DNA of 64,000 nt from Tetraselmis striata (Eukaryota > Chlorophyta > Chlorodendrophyceae > Chlorodendrales > Chlorodendraceae). The stretch lies in the NCBI GenBank assembly GCA_006384855.1, contig VCJN01000273.1, forward strand, positions 1 through 64,000, written 5' to 3'. Positions 33,322-45,169 of this stretch are shown in pieces. The first letter of the stretch is position 1; the number at the start of each line of letters is the position of its first letter. Both the position numbers and the translations under genes were made by a program. Under the pieces are notes generated by a model, which was given only the letters and a program-made list of their open reading frames with translations, did not search any database and had not been told where the DNA came from.

Positions 33322-36300
33322 TCAAGGCGGCCCTGTGCCACTGTCTTCCCAATCGCCGCCCTCACCGCCATCAACATCGCCAGGGGGGTTGAGACGCTGG
33401 AAGTCCAAGGAAACCTGGTCCTGCCCTTCGCAGAATTCCAGGTTGAGCGTGAGGACGTTCATGCCCGGCTGCCAGGCCGCGTAACCGCAGCGGCAGTACG
33501 TCTGGAACAGGTCGTTCGTGGCCATCAGCGCCTCGTCCACCAGGCAGCGGTAGTTGACACTCCCCGAGCTCGCGCACGCGGAGACTTCCTCCTGGGTGCC
33601 GGGGCCCTTGTACGACCCGCTGTACGAGGACTCTGTCGGCGCCATGGTCACGAAAATGGCGTAGGCAAACACCACTGCGGAGAGCGCGCAGACGGCGACG
33701 CCGGTGGCGCGGCGCACGGCGCGGCGGCTGCTCCGCAGGTGCAGCTCCAGCATGAGGTGGCTGAGGACGACGGGGAGCGTCATGATGGCCGCGTGGATGA
33801 GGGAGAACCTCCAGGAGCATCTCGCGCCAATCACGGCCTCCACCAGACCTACACAGGTGCATGCACCTTGCTTAGGATGCGCCCCCAAAGGTCTACGTAC
33901 CTGAGAATATCAATTACTTCAACTAGCTCTGAGCGTCGACTTGTTTGTAATTAATAAAAAGCCAGTAAAAGCAAATGTACAATAAGTACATCCAGAAACA
34001 CAAAGCACATAAGATTAGATAGAGGCACTGTAATTTGTTTTACTACGTACGAGAACAATAATCCTGCATGTACTGCAGGGTGACGTAGCCTTTAATTGAG
34101 TTCTCAGGTCCAAAAGATTAATATGTTTACATTCGTCATTCATATATGGCATACAGTCAAAAATCTGCACAAGCAAAACCTTTTACTCTGGTTCGCATAT
34201 TTATACGTGTCCCATACATATCATTTAATATATATGTGCAGTTTATTTATTCATATTTACGTTTTTTATATATACCAATATATTTGTTTCATGTTTAGAT
34301 TGTGCTGAATTGACATTGTGTTGTGAGAGTGTAGAACCTCTTGACCATTGGCGCCATGTTATGGATGATGATTTCATGTGACCATTTGCTTAATAGTACT
34401 GTTATCGTTACTGGATGATAGGCAAGAGGCGTATGTGTCACACTCGTACGGGGCGTTTCGCGGCTGCGGGGGTATATGCGTGCGCACCGATGGCGTAGAA
34501 CAGCAGCGCCGTGGCGGTGCTGCAGGTGTGCAGCAGCATGAGGTGCGTCTTGCCGGGCCGCAGCGTGCTGGCCCAGAAGCCCGGCATGACAAAGTCGCTC
34601 CGCATAGCGGCGAGCGTCCACTCCCCGATGGGGGCGCATGTCAGGATGAGCAGCCAGAACATGATGATGAGCTGGAAGATGAAGAGGCCGGTGGAGAGGT
34701 TGGTGTCCGGCGCAGATTGGAGCGCCAGGTAGAGGTAAATCGTCTTGTCCTGCGACAACATCATAGTTGCGGTGCGTCAGGGGGCAGAAATCGGGTCATC
34801 GCATGTGAATGCGAACCAACAAAATGGCGGGCTCGCTCAGTGGGAATAGTTCAGCAGCCGGCGCGCACCTTGAGCGCAATGGTGCAGAAGAAGTACAGCA
34901 CTGTGATGGCCGCGGCGTAGCGCATTGACAGCACCCTGCTGGACTGCACGTGGCGTGTGACCTGCGCGTACTTGCCCGCCAGGTCCCCCTCCGCCTCGAG
35001 CTTGAGCGGCGTCAGCGAGGGTGCCAGGATGAGCAGGCGATCCCACACGATGTTGTCGAGGTCGGCAAAGAAGCTGATGGCAAGCGAGTTGAGGATCATT
35101 TGGAGCGTGCCCTGCCAAGGAGTAGGATGGGAACAGGGGGGCCGAAGAAGGAAGGGGGCGGTGGCGGGTGAGTCATGCTAGGGTATTCATGCTAGGCGCG
35201 GCACACTGGCGGCTCGTGGCACAGCATGCCGCCGTGTGGTGGAATGTGCCGCACCTTGGCAGCGGCCACGATGGTAACAGAGATGGCAAGGAAGAGCGTC
35301 TCCTGCAGGATGCGCGCGGTGAGCAGGGTGACCACGCCAGCGCGGCGCAGCCACCCCATCCGCAGGTCCTGAGCGCCAACGGTGCCCAGGACGACCTGTT
35401 GCTCCGCGCGCAAGTATTTCGTAAGCGCCTTGGTCGGACAGGGCGGGGGAGGGGGAGGGGGGGGGGGGGGGGGGGGGGGGGGCACTGCAGGGCAGGCAGG
35501 CGCTCCCCACCTGGAAGACGAGCTCCAGGCTGCTGTCGCTGACCTTCTCAAACATGGCGAGGCACATCAGCAGCAGGGTGGCAAGGTCCCACGCGGTCAT
35601 GGTGCCTTGCAGCATGCAGGTGTAGTACATGTAGTCGATGGGGTCGTCCGGGCTGGCGTCCGCGGGGCGGCAGTAGCGGTCGTCCTGGGACACGATGTGC
35701 TTGTGCGCGATCGGGGGCGAAATTTCCTCTTCCTCCGGGGGGATGTAGTCGGTATTGGTGAACACCAGGTAGTTCTCCTGGGCGTCCATGAGGTCCTGCC
35801 GCCTTTCGTCGTTCAGGATCCTGCGGCAGCGGGAGGCGATTATTAGCGACTTTTAGCGGCACCAGGGCAGCCACTCGAGCAGAGTGGCGATATTTTCACG
35901 TGCGGGCGTATATGCAGGGCCAACAGTATGCAGGTCGCTAAATTACAAGGGGGGGGGGGGGGGGGGGGGGGCACCACGCCAGGTTGAGCAGCACCGCCAC
36001 CTGCAGCACCATCAGCGTAACGCCGAAAGCCACAACGCCGCCCGCCTTCCAAGACCAGCGCGTCGACAGCGCCGCCCACACCGTTATGAGGTAGATGTTG
36101 TGTATCTCCGCCTCGCCGTCGCCCTGCAGCCCGATGGGCGTCCGCCGCGACGCGGCATAGCCCCACGCGCGCGCCGACCTGGGACCGTGTGACGACGCCG
36201 GCCCGAAGGACACTGGCGGCTCCACGAACAGCAGTGGCTTCCGCCCCTCGCCTGGCTCCTGTCCACTCGCGTCGCCGCTGGCTTCTGGTGTCCCCGCCGG

Positions 36301-36339
36301 CCCGCTGCCCGGCTGGGGGAAGGGCACAACGGTCGACAT
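33322..36339 (-). CDS. Uncharacterised multi-pass membrane protein, 6 exons, about 626 aa
   Basis: I do not recognise the family. Exons in coding order: 35975-36339, 35511-35820, 35255-35428, 34869-35111, 34488-34749, 33322-33848; all phases agree. The first 85 residues are hydrophilic. A membrane segment (VVAFGVTLMVLQVAVLLNLAW) near 100-122 is followed by a long polar loop with PPEEEEISPP. Further hydrophobic segments include WDLATLLLMCLAMF, TARILQETLFLAISVTIVAA, AAAITVLYFFCTIAL, GLFIFQLIIMFWLLILTCAP and AVCALSAVVFAYAIFV. LQMILNSLAISFFADLDNIV is a candidate family motif. The C-terminal 110 residues hold four to six cysteines (CASSG, YRCLVDEA, YCRCGY, EFCEG), as in a disulfide-bonded domain. 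It could be a channel, transporter or receptor-like protein. Confidence 0.75.
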
Positions 36340-36803
36340 GCCGCAGCGCGTGGCTGACAGCTCGGCACACTGCCTGTGGGGCCGTTGCCCGCCGCGTACG
36401 CCCGTATTCTGTGCGTGCCCGCGGTGAGGCCTCAGCGCGCCGGCCTGTGCTTGACAGCTGGGCCTCAAAGTAGATATAGGCTAGCTCGCAGCAGCCTTGC
36501 GAGCGGGTGTGGACGGGTGAGGCGCTTGCCTGATGCAGTGCCTCCACACCGCCGCGCGACGACGGGCAGGAGACGACGCTCGCCGTGCATGCTTAACGAG
36601 CAGCAGTAAAATTATTCGATGTCAGGATAGCAATAGGTTTTAATGTTCCCGGTTGTACCGGTATCCGGACATACGCAGAATAATATATTTTTCCGCCAGG
36701 GAATGCTGGTACCGGGGTACCCGTATCATAGTGCTGGAGTTGGACCGGGACGGCGGGCGCAAAATGATTACACAGGGTATATATGTGTACAAACGAACGC
36801 ATA
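36340..36803. other. Upstream region of the membrane-protein gene
   Basis: No separate gene is supported. The region between the start codon and the copia element probably holds the promoter and 5' UTR of the minus-strand gene. A GGTACCGGGGTACCCG palindrome-like motif lies near 36709. Confidence 0.4.
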
Positions 36804-37289
36804 TGTTGTGCTGGACCCAGGGTACCCGGGTACCCTGAATCTGCATTTTCTCTCTGTGAAATCCGCATTTTCCAGTGACGTGCTACTGCCGTACATGTGC
36901 CTAAGATGTACGACACCCAGATGCTGCCTGAGCACGGCACTTAGACTTATTTGCCATATTGCCTTGTTCGATGGATCGGTGTCTACCCTATAGTCGACAC
37001 CTAGCCGGCTCGTATAAATTGGCAGCCTCGGCTCCTGTAGTCAACCGCTCTTCCCAGAAATGTTTCGACTCACTCCTTCTCTCTCGTGACATTGCCACTC
37101 AGCCATCACCACGGCGACAGCGACTACTTTTCGTCCATCGCCCACGGCTCACAGCAGCCCTTTGCCTTTCCAGCTTGCATCTTGCTTGCTGGCACTCGGC
37201 GTGACTCGACGCATGCGTGCCGACACTCGCCGACTCTTTCCCTAGTGACAGTGTCACTCAGCCATCACTTCAATAATCTCCCCCCGACA
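36804..37289 (+). repeat. Copia 5' LTR
   Basis: About 485 bp, from TGCTGGACCC-like sequence to CCCCCCGACA, repeated at 41763-42234. A TATA-like TCGTATAAATT lies near 37010. Confidence 0.85.
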
Positions 37290-40200
37290 GGTTTTTTGGC
37301 CCTCTCCTTTGGTTCGACGTCTTGCCCCGTGCTCGACGACTGACAGAGGCTTCAACCTGCGTGTATCTCGAACCTCGACAGCTTTCGACGATCGACGGCG
37401 ACGTGCGACGAGATTCCCACCCCCCCACCCCTACAGTTATACATCCTCCAACACAAGTGCGCCATCCCTTCGCAATGTCTACCAGCATCAACACTGGCAG
37501 GATGAACACCCCCCTAGCCAATCTGGCTCGGCAGAGTGCGATCAAGACAGACCATGGCAACGCCCCGCCACCGCTTGACTTCCGTGATGATACCAGTTCT
37601 GGCGACGCCTTCAGCATGGACTGTGTATCAGACAGTGACTCAAGTGACATCCAACATATCAAGCAAGTTGCAGTGAAGCCGACACTCGACCTCAAGAACG
37701 TCCCCATCTGGGACAACACCATCTCTACGCGGGACAACGCTCAAGCCATCAAGATCGCTCTCGGCAGCGCCGGCTACTTGGACACCACCAAGGGCAAAGG
37801 CACCCGTCAGGAACAAATGATCCTCCTAGCAGCCCTGCGCCACGCATTACCCCATGGCATTAGCCATCGTCAACAGCATCAGCATGGACTCCATGAAGTG
37901 TGGATATACAGCATGGAAGGCTCTTATACTGAGCTCCAGGGCTCGGCCATGGAGGAGCGCAAGCGCTTTGAGGAGGAGATCACAGCAGGCCAGCTTCCGA
38001 ATGAGCTAGTTCGGGTGTATGTTCGGCGCTACCAGAACCTCTGGAATCTGTTGAACAAGGCACATGGCCAGTGGACTTTCGAGTACGTGGCCACCAACTA
38101 CATACCTCATCCCATGACTTCGCCCAGACTACGATCATATCGTCGACACCACCATCTCGGTGGCCACTGTCAACGAGAAGCTGGCAATTATCATCAACGC
38201 CGGACCGAACATGGAGGCGCGCAAGCGTCAGCTTCAGCAGCGCGTCCGCGCGTACACGCCAAACCTCAATTACTACAACCCCAGGGACCCGCAGCACGCG
38301 CCACCAGGCCCGACGTCGTCTGCAGAAGGTGTTACCGTCCAGGTCATACCCAACCGCAGTGTGTGGCCAGGCGCCATGCCAACGGCATGCGTATCCTGGA
38401 TGACACCACGCCGACCGGCATCATGAACGACCCTCGCTATGACCGCCATCAGCGCGAATCTGCGGAGCGTCGCGTCAACGCCTGCTATGGCTACAACCCA
38501 CGCGACAACTACGATCATCAGGCTCCACCAGGTCAGCATTTCTACAACAACAACCGCACCAATCAGAACAGGCTCCAACGATAGCAGCGTTGGACCGACC
38601 AGGGCGGCAACGACGGCATGCAGCGCCATCAGCAGCCGGCCGGCTGCGTCTCCCCGGCCAGACATCAGAACCAGGGGCATCAGCAGGCCAACAACAACTC
38701 CACACGGCGGCCGACAGGACACCAGGAGGCCTTCCCGTTCGTGGGTGTGTCCCCTTCGGCACAGCACTACAACAGCATGCCCATCATGATGCATGCTCAC
38801 CTGCGCCACCGCAGCCCCAGGAGGGGCGGCCACTGGAGCGCAGGAGGGGTAGGGCGAGGAAAACGCGGAAGATGACTTACATGACCCCTGGCACCTCCCC
38901 TGCTCCGACTTTGATGACGACTTCGAGTCCCCGTTCTCAGACCCAAGGCGTGACTGTCCATTACTTCCGCCCTCATCTCGACACCTTCGCGATCTTCAAT
39001 ACCCCCGACATTCCCCCCCGCTGGAACATTTATTCCCATCCCTACCCCCCCGAACCCCCCATCCACCTATACGACATCAATTGGTAACGTCCTCAACCCG
39101 TCCCCACCCCGGCCCAACCCCTCGGGCCCAATGCCTCATCTCGCCCACATTCCCGGCCTCAGCGGCGTTGGTGTCCCACGTCCTTCATGCGGAGCAGGGC
39201 GCCCCGCGTGGCGACCCGCCACCAACGCTACCGCTCCTCACCGCTGCGCCGATCCTCCAGCTGCCAACCGCTCTGGTCGTCGACCATCTGTTTTCGCCGT
39301 GCCACCAGCAGCAATCGGTCAACCGGCAGCCCTCCCCACGCGCGACAGCGCCATACGTGCTCGTGGTCATCGATGACTAGAAGGGACCTTGCCCGTCGGT
39401 CACTGGAGCGCATCATATCTTCGGCGCAGTAGATTCCTACACTGGTGTGAAGGTCGCAATCACTATGCGCACCAAGGACGAGGCCGTCCGAGCCGTCCAT
39501 CAACTTCATGCGGCGGTGATCGGCATGGGTCACGCAATCCAACGCATACGTGCCGATCGCAGCGCGGTTTATACCGACTCTCCGTTTCGTCAAGCATGCG
39601 CCGACCTCAACATCGCGCTGGAATATACAGCGTCTCACTCTCACCATCGGGCGGGCCTGGCGGAGCGCTCTTTCCGCACCATCGGTGAGTGTGCCCGAGC
39701 CATGCTCCTCCACGCCGGCCTCGACGGCACCTGTTTATCTTCACGCCGTCCATCTCTACAACCGCCAGTGGAGCTCGTCCATCAACGCTATACCCTACAC
39801 GTTGATGACCGGCCGCAAGCCCGACCTCACCGGCATGCATGTCTTCGGCTGCGTGGCCTGGGTCAACATCCATGTGCCTATGAGGGCAGCCAAGGGCACA
39901 ATGACACCTAAATCCTGACCGTGCATCTACGTTGGCCACCATGAGGACACCGTTGGCTACCGCATCTGCAACCCTGCTACCAGGCGCGAAACACTGACAC
40001 GCGATTTCATCTTTGACGAGGTCACACAACCCTTCTCCAGCACACCGGCTCTCTCTATGCAAGTCTTCCTGTTCCCCAACGATGACCACATGTTGGACGA
40101 GCCGCAACCCTCGGACCTGCAGGAGGGGCCCCAAGCACCGCCACCGATGCCACCATCAGCGGCGCTTGCCTCGGCGCAGGAGGGGCCCCCACCTCCGCGT

Positions 40201-41762
40201 CAAGACGAGCAGTATCTTCCACGGCATCAGGAGGGGGACGCCACGGCACTACCAGATCCTCACATCAGTGGATCGGCGCAACTGACTTCCCCTTATTTCG
40301 ACCTCAGCGACTACCACCCCACGCTAGTGGCATCCGCCATCGCGGAGGTTGTGCGCCCCTACTCAGCACAGATGGCCGCCCTCGCCCTACCCCTCGCCCT
40401 CGCCCTACCGGCACCCACTGTCCGCGTGTCCAAGGCGCCGCGCAACTACAAGGTGGCCATCTCCAGCAATCACCCCGATGACTGGAAACATTCCATGGAC
40501 CGTGAGATCTCCTTCATCACCAAGATGGAGACTTTTGTTTGGATCAGCGTCCCTGAGCTTCGACGCAACAACCCGTCGGCAATCATCATGCCGACGGCGT
40601 GGGCCTTCGCGGACACACAAGACAAGGATGGCAGCCTCATCAAGCGCAAGGTCAGAGTGGACGTCCGCGGCGATCAACTCACTGCCGGCGAGAACTATGA
40701 TGACACCAAGACCTATGCCCTAGTCGCCAGCTTTATCGCCTTGCGCACCACTATTGCTCTCGCAATTCAACTCGACTGGGAGCTATCCCAGTTCGACGTC
40801 ACCTATGCCTTACACACCGCTAACCTCGCTGAAGATGTCCTCGTCTACCCCCCCCCCCCCCCTGGCTACAGCCGCAAGGACCAGGCTTGGAAACTCGTTA
40901 AGGCACTCTACGGCCTGCCGCGGGCGCCCAAGGCATGGTTACTGCGTTTTTCTCCCTTTCTCCGTGACTTCGGCTTCATCAGCTCCGAGTGCGATCCCGG
41001 CGTATGGACACTGCTCGCCGCCGATGGATCCCCGCTGGCCATTCTATCCGTCTACGTTGATGACATCATGCTGGCTACCTCCCCATCGTCCAACATCCAT
41101 GAGCGTTTTCAGACTTCTTTCTTCACTACGTTTGATGCAACCACTGACGGCCTCTGTACATGGCTTCTTGGCATGGCCATTAACCGCAAGCCGTGCGGCG
41201 TGATCCACGTCCATCAGGAGAAATACACCAACGACATCCTGACTACCTTCAACATGACGAAGTGCACGCCGCGCCGCCTACCCTGCACGCCGGATACCGA
41301 TTTTCATGACCCTAAAGTCGCCTGCCGCGCGCAGGTTCAGAAGAGCGTGGCCCTATCTACTGCCGAGGCGGAGTTCGTGGCGCTCTGCATGGCCTGCAAA
41401 TGCTTGGCATTTATTCGCGTTCTTCTGCTCCGGCTCAGCCACCCCACCACTGACCCAGTGCGGGTGTGCGAGCGAGGACAACTAGGCGTGCATCGTTCAG
41501 GTGAAGCATGGTATGATTACAAGTGCGCAGCGCCACTTTGACCTCAAGTCTCAGTATGCGGCACAACTCTGCCAAGACGGCATCATCGACATGCACTACA
41601 CGCCTACCGCAGACCAGCTGGCCGATTTCTTCACTAAAGCGCTGCCACTGACTACCTTCCTCCATTTCTGCGCTTTCTTGATGGGGTCCTCCGAGGAGCC
41701 TTCCGTTGCACCTTTGCCGCCATCAGTCCCGCGCCCGCGGGATTCCACAAGATGAGGAGGGG

Positions 41763-42234
41763 TGTTGGACCCAGGGTACCTCGGTACCATGAACCCGCAT
41801 TTTCTCTCTGTGAAATCCGCATTGTGGAGTGCTACTGCCGTACATGTGCCTAAGATGTACGACACCCATATGCTGCCTGAGTACGGCACTTAGACTTATT
41901 TGCCAGATTGCCTTGTTTGATGGATCGGTGTCTACCCTAGTCGACACCTTGCCGGCTGATATAAAATGTCAGCCTCGGCTCCTGTAAATGCAGTAAACTG
42001 CTCTTCCCAGAAATGTTTCGACTCACTCCTTCTCTCTCGTGACAGTGCCACTCAGCCATCACCACGGCGACAACGACTACTTTTCGTCCATCCCCCACGG
42101 CTCACAGCAGCCTTTTGCCTTTCCTGCTTGCATCTTGCTTTCCCTAGACTCCCCTAGACTTTACTAGACTCTCGCCGACTCTTTCCCTAGTGACTGTGCC
42201 ACTCAGCCATCACTTCAATAATCTCCCCCCGACA
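41763..42234 (+). repeat. Copia 3' LTR
   Basis: About 472 bp, starting TGTTGGACCC and ending CCCCCCGACA, matching the 5' LTR. A (GT)n microsatellite follows 17 bp later. No convincing target-site duplication was found. Confidence 0.85.
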
Positions 42235-42248
42235 TGGTGTATATGTAC

Positions 42249-42368
<120 letters not shown>

Positions 42369-42399
42369 ATATATTCGCCGAGGGCGGCTCGAGGCATGG

Positions 42400-44400
42400 G
42401 ATTTTATCAATAATAAACGTGTTTTGTCACGACCCGAGAAGCATTCATTCCGAGGCTAAGAAGGGTAATTAGAAAGGAGCTAGTTAGCTGCAATATATGA
42501 CATCATGCGGGAGCAGCAAATGCAGCCGCGCGGCGCGCGCATATAGTACCTCGGTAGTACACCCATTAGCCCCCCTTGTGGGGCGCCCAAGACCTAGACT
42601 CCCACCCGCGCAGCTAGGGCTTACATGGGCGCCTAGCCGCTGAGACACCATAACACGATTTGTCGAGTCTGGGAAGTATACTAGGTACTCCTACCGATGC
42701 TTGCCAAGAAACCCAGTCGTGGCCCGCGGAGCGAGTGATTATTATTCAAATTCAAAGGACAAAGAACTCAAACAACAAATTCAAATAGCTCCCGAAATCA
42801 CTCTACCTGTGGGGCCATCCCCCGCCCTTGCATGCCGTCCGCAGCAATGTGTAGGCCCGGCGCCAAGAGGCGGCATAGGGCCTAATAGAAGGCGCCCAGA
42901 TGGGTGAGTGGCGGTGTGGAGAAGATGTCGTGGAGGAACCATACGGCTCGCTCCGCTCCCGCCGGCGGGTCGTCCGGCGGGTAGAGGGGGCGCAGCGCGA
43001 CGGTTACGGCATATCGAAAGCAAGGATCCCCCATACACGATTCTTGATGGGGAGATAAATGGGGAGGTGTCCGCCGGGGAGACGCGGTTTAGGGGTAGCG
43101 GAGGGGTCCGGGGTTGGCTTTGTGTCTTCCGTCGGGGAGTGAAACGGTACTTCTCCATTCGGTGGGTCGAGCGAGGGGGGTTCCGGCACGTCGCCACCCG
43201 GGGACCGGAACCCCCGCCGCTCGACCTACCCAATGAAGAAGTACCGCTAGACTCACTCCCCGAAGCCCATATGGGATTGTCTGTTGCATATACAACGGCG
43301 GGATGTGTTCTCATCTCACGACGTTGCGCGGCCCACTTCGTTGTGGCGGCGCAAAGGTCCCACATGTGGCAACACAACTACACAGACTTTTGTGACTGTA
43401 GGGTCCAAATTCGTGAAGTGTGCCGGCAGGGAAAGCCTTATAGGATGGTGCAACACCGCAAGGGAGTGTGACGAGCCTCCGGACCGCAGAGGCACCTTCC
43501 CGGAGGCGGACCGGTCATGTATATCCCGCGTGGAGTAAGTTCGAGGAAACGTCGGGCCACATGGCCAATTGCAAGTGCGCGGCCGCGGTGTTGATGGCCG
43601 TTGGCGGCAAGAGTTGCCTGAAGATGATTTTGGACGCGGCGAATCTGTCACCACGGAAGGCGGGTGGGCGGCGGGGGGGGGGGGGGGGGGGGGGGGGGTC
43701 TTGAAGATGCGCGATTGGGTGTTTGGGAAAGTCACCTACACGATGTGAACATGAACGCGCCCGTGCACCAATCGGTGTGTGGCCAGTGGGGTGTGGCGAG
43801 GTTTTAGCGGCGGCAAGTTCCATGTGCTCTACGCCGGCACATTGGCGCCAAACCTTGGCGCTTGTGGGCTCCCGAGCAGGAGACGAAGGGCTACCATGTG
43901 CCGCTGAAGCTGCAATAGTCGTGTCGCAAAAAATCATGGACCGTATGTGCCCGGAGACATGCAAACTGCAAACCGACTGCATATTCACATAGAAGCTCCC
44001 TTCCTACCCCAGATGTGTGGAAACATTACATGGGTGAGTTCCCAGGTTTCGCGTTGCGACGACATGTCGTGTATACCAGCTGCCACTTTGTATGCGTTGA
44101 CTCGGCACGTTGTTTATTCACGTCGCAGCCTTCGGGAACAACGCGTTCCAACTTGATGATGTATTGTGGCTAGACGACATGTCACGTTGGCCCGCATGCA
44201 TGTCCAAAAATGTACAAATGGAGCCCATCAAAATATGGAGGTTAACAACAACATCAAATCCTTCCACTATGTGAGTATGTCCAACTTACTCCTTCCGCGA
44301 GTATGTCCAACTTACTTGCAAGGACTGCAAGCATGTCACTAGCGTTACGTGGAAACATGCACGGGTTGCTAGTGGTTTCCTCGAAGGTGAGTAGTCCCCG
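42400..44400 (+). mobile_element. Decayed KDZ transposon, 5' part (second family)
   Basis: The left edge (AATAAACGTGT, then GAGAAGCATT, and downstream CGCAGCTAGGGCTTACA) matches both arms of the palindromic element at 50343-54331. Transposase N-terminal homology runs from about 43220: HFVVAAQRSHMW, KFVKCAGRESLIGWC with RECDEPPDRRG, GHMANCKCAAAVL, VNMNAPVHQSVCGQWGV and, near 44310, LTCKDCKHVTSV. All align in order with the 14629 transposase, but the homology changes reading frame several times. A poly(G) run at 43673-43699 interrupts the coding homology. No right end or catalytic core was found, so the copy looks truncated. Confidence 0.75.
43108..43262. repeat. Local inverted repeat (hairpin) in the decayed KDZ copy
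   Basis: ACGGTACTTCTCCATTCGG and GGGTCGAGCGAGGGG on the left arm face CCGCTCGACCTACCCAATG and AAGAAGTACCGCTAGA on the right arm, with a short loop near 43190. Confidence 0.7.
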
Positions 44401-44984
44401 TCTGTAAGTTTTAGGCGAGAGACTTTAGCATAGGCAAGGAAAAGGTTTGCAGCAAGGGAAAATTGTTATAGTTTACCGGGGTGTACACGGCTTTATACAA
44501 CTATCGGCTTAGTTAGCAGTCGGTCGCATGCGCATGCATTAGGCTTGGGTATGCAATCTTGGAGTCACCAGGGAGTCATCGGGGCGTAATGGCTGACGAG
44601 GGCATGATCACGTGGGCGTGATCACGTGTAACATGTGCGCAGTCTACGTGTATGGGCGGATGAGCAGTATGTATAGTAAGGCGTGCTAGTACATAAGTGA
44701 GTGGACAGTATGGGTATGGGTGTACACATGAATGCGGGTATAGGTATGCAGGTAGGGTTATGGTGGTAACCCTAACATTCCATCCCGGCCCCCCAAAAAG
44801 TAGACCCATGGGATACGCAAGGGAAGCGGGTGGGGTATTCGGCGGACATACATGGCACGATGATCAGTGTGCGCAAGCATTGCCACATGGACAAGATTGT
44901 GTCGGGCATAATCATGGAGCATATCACTACGACTTTTCAGGTTAGCATATGGCCCCCAGGAATCGTGGAATACGGGATGGTAGT

Positions 44985-45160
44985 GCATAGCAAAAGGCAA
45001 GCGGAGTTGGCAAGAGTTGGCATGCGGACTGTGGCAGCCAAGCTGGCTGCAAAGCAATATATGTGACGTTGCCATAGCAAAAGGCAAGCGGAGTTGGCAT
45101 GAGTTGGCAGGCGGAGTTTGACAAGCTGACTGCGAATCAATATGCGTGACGTTGACATCC
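44985..45160. repeat. Two-copy tandem duplication
   Basis: CATAGCAAAAGGCAAGCGGA followed by GTTGGCA occurs at about 44987 and 45071, and TATATGTGACGTTG/TATGCGTGACGTTG closes each unit. It is non-coding. Confidence 0.65.
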
Positions 45161-45169
45161 AGACTTTAT

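Larger units (their letters stand above)
36804..42234 (+). mobile_element. Ty1/copia LTR retrotransposon, broken fossil
   Basis: Long terminal repeats lie at about 36804-37289 and 41763-42234. Parts appear in copia order on the plus strand: gag with a CCHC zinc knuckle (about 37470-38580), integrase (about 39400-39900), reverse transcriptase with the YVDD motif, and RNase H (about 40060-41700). The LTRs agree at roughly nine positions in ten by eye, so the insertion is not recent. The copy is broken in several places. Both LTRs carry a TATA-like box ahead of the likely transcript start. Confidence 0.9.

Noticed and set aside
36804-42234. Target-site duplication for the copia element
   Set aside because: The bases flanking the two LTR edges do not match convincingly, and the left edge itself is uncertain by a few bases.
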